This document shows positions 5,503 through 8,580 of a stretch of DNA of 8,580 bases, piece by piece. Source of the stretch: an uncultured Chloroflexota bacterium. Its GTDB lineage: Bacteria; Chloroflexota; Dehalococcoidia; UBA3495. Each line of letters begins with the position of its first letter. Position 1 is the first letter of the stretch. Below the pieces are notes generated by a model. That model had not been told where the DNA came from. It saw nothing but the letters and a program-made list of their open reading frames with translations, and searched no databases. The translations under genes and the position numbers were made by a program. Where the stretch lies: the NCBI GenBank assembly GCA_913020235.1, contig CAJWBT010000085.1, positions 1 through 8,580 on the forward strand, written 5' to 3'.

Positions 5503-6147
5503 CTAATCGCTGTCTCTTATGTAGCTCAGGACCGCCTGGACACGCGGGTGAAGGGGGCCATTATGGCTCAGGCCCAGCTCCTGGTAGATGGCGTTGATGT
5601 AGTTTTCCACGGACTTGGTCCCCAGGACCAGTCTCTCGGCGATGGCCGCGTTGTTGTACCCTTGGGCCATCATCGCCAGCACTTCTTGTTGACGGGGAGT
5701 CAGCCGGGCGGTGAGGGAGCCTTTGCGCGGCCGCATGCTGCTGACCACCCAGGGGTCCATGACCACCAGACCGGAGGCCGAGCCCTCGATTGCCCGGACC
5801 AACGCCCCGGCATCGCTCACCGACTGTTTCAGCAGGTAGGACCAGCCCGCGTAATCCTCTTTTGAGACGAGGTCCACATACTCGCGTTCCTTGTGGGCTG
5901 ACAGGACGACAATACCGATATCGCTATGGGATTGTTTGATGGCCCGTCCCGCGAGGATTCCATTGGGCTCACTGCCCAACTCGATGTCCATCAACACCAC
6001 GTCAGGCACCAATCGATCGGCCGCTTCGATCGCCGTCCGCCCATCGGAAACCGCGTCCACCACTTCCAAGTTGGGTATCACGCTGAGCGAGATCTTCAGC
6101 ATATCCCGAAAAGGGCCTTCGTCTTCGACGATAAGTACCCTAATCAT
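5503..6147 (-). CDS. NarL/FixJ-type response regulator (receiver plus LuxR-type HTH)
   Basis: Two-component DNA-binding regulator of 214 residues. The receiver domain (about 2-122) has the acidic pocket E8-D9, phosphoacceptor D54 (VVLMDIELG), S83 (VVLSAHKE) and K107 (YLLKQS), so phosphorylation should be possible. The LuxR-type HTH occupies about 145-210: LTPRQQEVLAMMAQGYNNAAIAERLVLGTKSVENYINAIYQELGL covers the recognition helices. The ATG at 6147 has AGGA 6 nt upstream. No histidine kinase lies next to it in the window, so the partner is encoded elsewhere. It is followed on the same strand by ccmA after 149 bp, so it may be co-transcribed with, or control, cytochrome c maturation. That link is inferred from position only. 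Confidence 0.93.
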   Translation of the reverse strand: MIRVLIVEDEGPFRDMLKISLSVIPNLEVVDAVSDGRTAIEAADRLVPDVVLMDIELGSEPNGILAGRAIKQSHSDIGIVVLSAHKEREYVDLVSKEDYAGWSYLLKQSVSDAGALVRAIEGSASGLVVMDPWVVSSMRPRKGSLTARLTPRQQEVLAMMAQGYNNAAIAERLVLGTKSVENYINAIYQELGLSHNGPLHPRVQAVLSYIRDSD

Positions 6148-6362
6148 CCATCATCCTGCCAACGGTAAACCACTTCAGGCCGCATTACACGAAGAATCCG
6201 CGCGCCACCACCCGCCATCTCGATTCTACTGAACGCGCCCACCAAAAGCAAGGTCAAGCTGTAGCGGCGGCTTCGGGCCTTGGCCGGTTGGCCTCCCGGT
6301 ACGTCTGTCCCACGAAACATCGTCGCCCGTCGGCGATAGGGCATCAGGACCCGCATTGGCAT
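6144..6362 (-). CDS. possible small basic protein overlapping the response regulator start
   Basis: A 72-codon ORF whose TGA (6144-6146) overlaps the regulator's ATG in the ATGA arrangement, with AGGA five bases before its own ATG at 6362. The predicted protein is arginine-rich at the N-terminus, with a short hydrophobic patch (YSLTLLLVGAF) and no domain I recognise. The coupling geometry favours a real gene or leader peptide. Against it are the lack of known family, the arginine-heavy composition common in spurious GC-rich ORFs, and a promoter-like pair inside it at 6223-6251. It does not look like the C-terminus of a histidine kinase. Treat as doubtful. Confidence 0.22.
   Translation of the reverse strand: MPMRVLMPYRRRATMFRGTDVPGGQPAKARSRRYSLTLLLVGAFSRIEMAGGGARILRVMRPEVVYRWQDDG
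6223..6251 (-). promoter_or_regulatory. candidate promoter of the response regulator
   Basis: On the minus strand TTGCTT (plus 6246-6251) and TAGAAT (plus 6223-6228) are spaced by 17 nt. The -10 matches consensus at 5 of 6 and the -35 at only 3 of 6. Transcription would start near 6216, leaving a leader of about 70 nt before the ATG at 6147. It has the same -10 hexamer and spacing as the candidate at 1593-1621. Confidence 0.35.
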
Positions 6363-6379
6363 TGATGTCCTGGGTTAGC

Positions 6380-6407
6380 TGAAGTGGGAACCAGGCGAAG
6401 CACTTCA
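6380..6407 (-). terminator. inverted repeat at the end of the acyl-CoA ligase gene
   Basis: TGAAGTG (6380-6386) and CACTTCA (6401-6407) are exact reverse complements around a 14-nt loop, and the arm at 6401-6407 includes the ligase stop codon. No T-run follows on the minus strand, so it may be a mere 3'-end hairpin rather than an intrinsic terminator. Confidence 0.3.
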
Positions 6408-8024
6408 CCCGCCGGGCACGTGGTCCTGGAATCGCTCCCGGAGCAATTTCTTGTCGAACTTTCCCACACTGGTCTTGGGGATCTCATCCAGCACGACCAC
6501 ATCGTCGGGAATCCACCACCGGGCAAACTTGCCCCGGATAAAGTCCAGGATCTCGGCCTTGTTCAGGGATTCTCGATGCTCGGCTTTGGGAACAACGCAG
6601 GCCAGGGGCCGCTCTTGCCAGGTAGGATGGGGGATGGCGATGACCGCCGCTTCCAGTACCGCCGGATGGGCGATGATGGCCGTCTCCAGGTCTACCGAGG
6701 AGATCCACTCCCCGCCACTCTTGACCATATCTTTGACCCGGTCGCGAATCTGGATGTACCCCTCTTCATCCACCGAGGCGATATCGCCGCTGTGGTACCA
6801 ACCATCGATGAAGGTTTCCGGGGTGCGGGGATCGTTGTAGTATTCGCTGGCCATCCAGGGGCCGCGGAACAGCAACTGCCCGCGCTGCTCCCCGTCCCAG
6901 GGCACCTCCTGACCCTGGTCATCCACCAGCCTCATCTCCAGGCCGGGGACGGTAATCCCCTGCTTGCCCTCCAGTTGAAGCCGCTCTTCGGAGGAAAGGC
7001 CGTCCAAGGTGCTCTTGCGGCGGTTAACCGATACCAGAGGGGTGGCTTCGGTCATGCCATAGGCGTGGACCAACTCCACGCCCAGCTTCTCCCGATAGGC
7101 TTGAATCAGGCTGATGGGGACCGCAGAGCCGCCGCTAAGCACCTCGCGCAGGCCGGAGAAATCGTACTGCGTCTCGGCACGCTCCACGTAGTCCAGCAGG
7201 GCTATCCAGATGGTGGGCACCCCGGCGCTGACGGTGACCCGCTCCTGCTGGAGCAGCTCGCAGATGATCTTCGGGTCGGGCCGGACGCCGGGGAACACCT
7301 GGGTGGCCCCAACCATCGTGGACGAGTAGGGGGTGCCCCAGCAGTTGGCATGGAACATGGGGACCACGGCCATGACCACGTCCCGTTCCCGAAGCCCCAG
7401 GGTGTCCACCTGGCATTCCGCCATCGAGTGAAGGAACAGCGCCCGGTGGGAGTACATCACCCCTTTGGGCCGCCCGGTGGTGGCCGAGGTATAGCATAGG
7501 CCTGCCGGCGCATTCTCGTCCAACTCCACGGCAGTGTGCTGGTCCGAGGCCCGCGACAACAGCTCCTCGTAGCTGTGGGCCGAGGGCAGGCTGGTGGACA
7601 CTTCGGGGTCGTCGGTCATCACAATGAAGTGCTCCACCGATTCCAGCTTGGGGACAAGGGCCTCAATCAGGGGCGCCAGGTCCGGGTCGACGAGAAGCAC
7701 CTTGTCGCCGGCGTGGTTGATTATGTAAACGAGGTCATCGGGGGCCAGCCTGATGTTGATGGTGTGCAGCACTGAGCCCATGGCCGGCACGGCGAAATAG
7801 GTTTCCAGGTGGCGGTAGGTGTTCCAGCCAAAGGTGCCCACCCGGTCGCCGGGACCCACGCCCAGGCCGGAGAGAGCGTTGGCCAGCCGGGCCACCCGTC
7901 CCGCCAGGTCACGGTAGGTGTACCGGTGGGTGCCTTCGCCGACGCGGGTGATTATCTCTTTTCGGGGGAAGAGGGTACTGGCCCGCTCCAGAATCCGCGG
8001 CACGAGAAGTGGATAGTCCATCAT
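6405..8024 (-). CDS. medium/long-chain-type fatty acid--CoA ligase (AMP-binding enzyme)
   Basis: Adenylate-forming enzyme that activates a carboxylic acid with ATP and joins it to CoA; likely substrate is a medium- or long-chain fatty acid (AlkK/FadD-like), though substrate cannot be fixed from sequence. The 539 residues cover the complete fold: phosphate-binding loop YTSATTGRPKG (178-188), HAYGMTE (320-326), DGWYHSGD (407-414) with the ribose-binding D414, hinge RDRVKD (427-432), GGEWISSVDLE (437-447) and the C-terminal catalytic lysine K522 (SVGKFDKK). The phosphate loop has Ala181 where most relatives have Gly (TSGTTG). The ATG at 8024 is followed by a second ATG; GGAAGG lies about 11 nt upstream of the first. 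A reductase gene lies upstream on the same strand after 224 bp, so co-transcription is uncertain. Confidence 0.92.
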   Translation of the reverse strand: MMDYPLLVPRILERASTLFPRKEIITRVGEGTHRYTYRDLAGRVARLANALSGLGVGPGDRVGTFGWNTYRHLETYFAVPAMGSVLHTINIRLAPDDLVYIINHAGDKVLLVDPDLAPLIEALVPKLESVEHFIVMTDDPEVSTSLPSAHSYEELLSRASDQHTAVELDENAPAGLCYTSATTGRPKGVMYSHRALFLHSMAECQVDTLGLRERDVVMAVVPMFHANCWGTPYSSTMVGATQVFPGVRPDPKIICELLQQERVTVSAGVPTIWIALLDYVERAETQYDFSGLREVLSGGSAVPISLIQAYREKLGVELVHAYGMTEATPLVSVNRRKSTLDGLSSEERLQLEGKQGITVPGLEMRLVDDQGQEVPWDGEQRGQLLFRGPWMASEYYNDPRTPETFIDGWYHSGDIASVDEEGYIQIRDRVKDMVKSGGEWISSVDLETAIIAHPAVLEAAVIAIPHPTWQERPLACVVPKAEHRESLNKAEILDFIRGKFARWWIPDDVVVLDEIPKTSVGKFDKKLLRERFQDHVPGG

Positions 8025-8248
8025 GGGTTCTTACACCTTCCCCGAACATCGGGTCCGCGTTTCTCCAGCGCCTTCACCGTCCGCCGCCCCGGCAGTGATA
8101 GCATACTATAAAGGGTGTTTGAAGAGAATCCTTCTAGTTTCCCCTCATCACGGGCCGGAATATGCACATTTCAGAAAGAGACGGCTACAAACATGGTCCC
8201 TTCCAAAGGGGAGGCAGAGGTTGGGCGGATTCAACTGTGGACGATGGG
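8025..8248 (-). promoter_or_regulatory. intergenic region between SDR gene and acyl-CoA ligase
   Basis: The 224 bp hold no convincing gene. A small hairpin with arms CCCGA/TCGGG and a 3-nt loop (about 8042-8054) lies just upstream of the ligase Shine-Dalgarno. An AT-rich patch near 8100-8112 reads TATAGT on the minus strand and could be a -10 element, but I found no matching -35 at the right distance. CCCTT/AAGGG at about 8202-8214 is a weak hairpin after the SDR gene. Confidence 0.3.
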
Positions 8249-8580
8249 CTAAGGCTGCTTGATACTGATCCCGCCATCCACGGCCCAGGTCTGGCCCGTA
8301 ATGTAGGCCGCCGCGGGCGAGGACAGGAAGACGGCAAGATAGCCCGGCTCCTTCAGTTTGCCCAGCCGGCCCAGGGGAATCTCTCGCTGGGCGGTCTCCT
8401 GCCGGCCCTGATAAGCCTCCGCGGACATTTGCTCCGGGTCAGGGAAGGAGCCCGGCGCGATGCAGTTGACTCGCACGCCGTATGGCGCCCACTCCTGGGC
8501 CAAACACTCGGTAAATCGCATCAGGCCGGCCTTGGCGGCATCATAGGCCGATGACCGGGGCCGTCCCCTGAAGGAAGCCC
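8249..8580 (-). CDS. short-chain dehydrogenase/reductase (SDR), C-terminal part, runs off window
   Basis: The visible 109 residues are the C-terminal portion of a classical SDR, an NAD(P)-dependent oxidoreductase. The catalytic YxxxK is present as SSAYDAAKAG (Tyr12 and Lys16 of the visible part), followed by the helix LMRFTECLAQEWAPYGVRVN, the NCIAPG motif, and the C-terminal LSSPAAAYITGQTWAVDGG typical of FabG-like enzymes. The Rossmann nucleotide-binding half and catalytic Ser lie beyond position 8580. An ATG at 8521 is an internal Met, not the start, because the frame continues in-family upstream. Substrate is unknown; the neighbouring acyl-CoA ligase makes an acyl or hydroxyacyl substrate possible, but many SDRs sit in such places. 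Confidence 0.9.
   Translation of the reverse strand, partial: ASFRGRPRSSAYDAAKAGLMRFTECLAQEWAPYGVRVNCIAPGSFPDPEQMSAEAYQGRQETAQREIPLGRLGKLKEPGYLAVFLSSPAAAYITGQTWAVDGGISIKQP

Noticed and set aside
6384..7499. 371-codon plus-strand ORF opposite the acyl-CoA ligase
   Set aside because: It is antisense to a gene with complete family motifs, its composition is typical of a GC-rich shadow frame, and it shows no domain.

Overview
The window reads as a GC-rich bacterial chromosome segment with densely packed, mostly minus-strand genes. There is no mobile element, CRISPR array, rRNA or tRNA that I can see. Gene content (a ferredoxin-dependent 2-oxoacid oxidoreductase, a CXXXY-type CcmE in a cytochrome c maturation cluster, a short soluble zinc-finger anti-sigma factor, fatty-acid-type acyl-CoA ligase and SDR genes) and frequent GTG/TTG starts would suit an uncultivated Chloroflexota lineage (Dehalococcoidia/SAR202-like). 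That placement is inference from gene style, not a phylogenetic result.

Layout. At 1-873 (+) is the end of a 2-oxoacid:ferredoxin oxidoreductase operon: a complete beta subunit whose start appears to overlap the stop of an upstream gene. Converging on it is an ECF sigma factor (930-1457, -). Divergent from the sigma gene, across about 183 bp, is a 92-residue zinc-finger protein (1641-1919, +, GTG start) that looks like a soluble anti-sigma factor. A 300-bp gene-free stretch (1920-2219) with hairpins separates it from the convergent cytochrome c maturation (System I) cluster.

That cluster runs right to left: ccmA (5353-4625), ccmB, ccmC, ccmD, ccmE (2717-2220). CcmAB form an ABC transporter; CcmC and CcmD load haem onto CcmE, which carries it to the cytochrome ligase. 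CcmE has Cys in place of the usual haem-binding His (C150-P-S-K-Y154), the hallmark of the variant System I described in archaea and some bacteria. No ccmF, ccmG or ccmH lies in the window. ccmA/B and ccmB/C are tightly coupled, while ccmC-ccmD (162 bp) and ccmD-ccmE (111 bp) are separated by gaps with strong stem-loops. Immediately upstream of ccmA on the same strand is a NarL/LuxR-type response regulator (6147-5503), possibly preceded by a small overlapping ORF.

To the right, both on the minus strand, are a medium/long-chain-type acyl-CoA ligase (8024-6405) and the C-terminal part of a short-chain dehydrogenase/reductase that runs off the window end (8249-8580). These suggest fatty-acid or other acyl-CoA metabolism. 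The most notable features are the CXXXY CcmE cluster with its structured intergenic leaders, and the divergent rather than co-transcribed sigma/zinc-finger pair. I found no clearly new multi-gene system.
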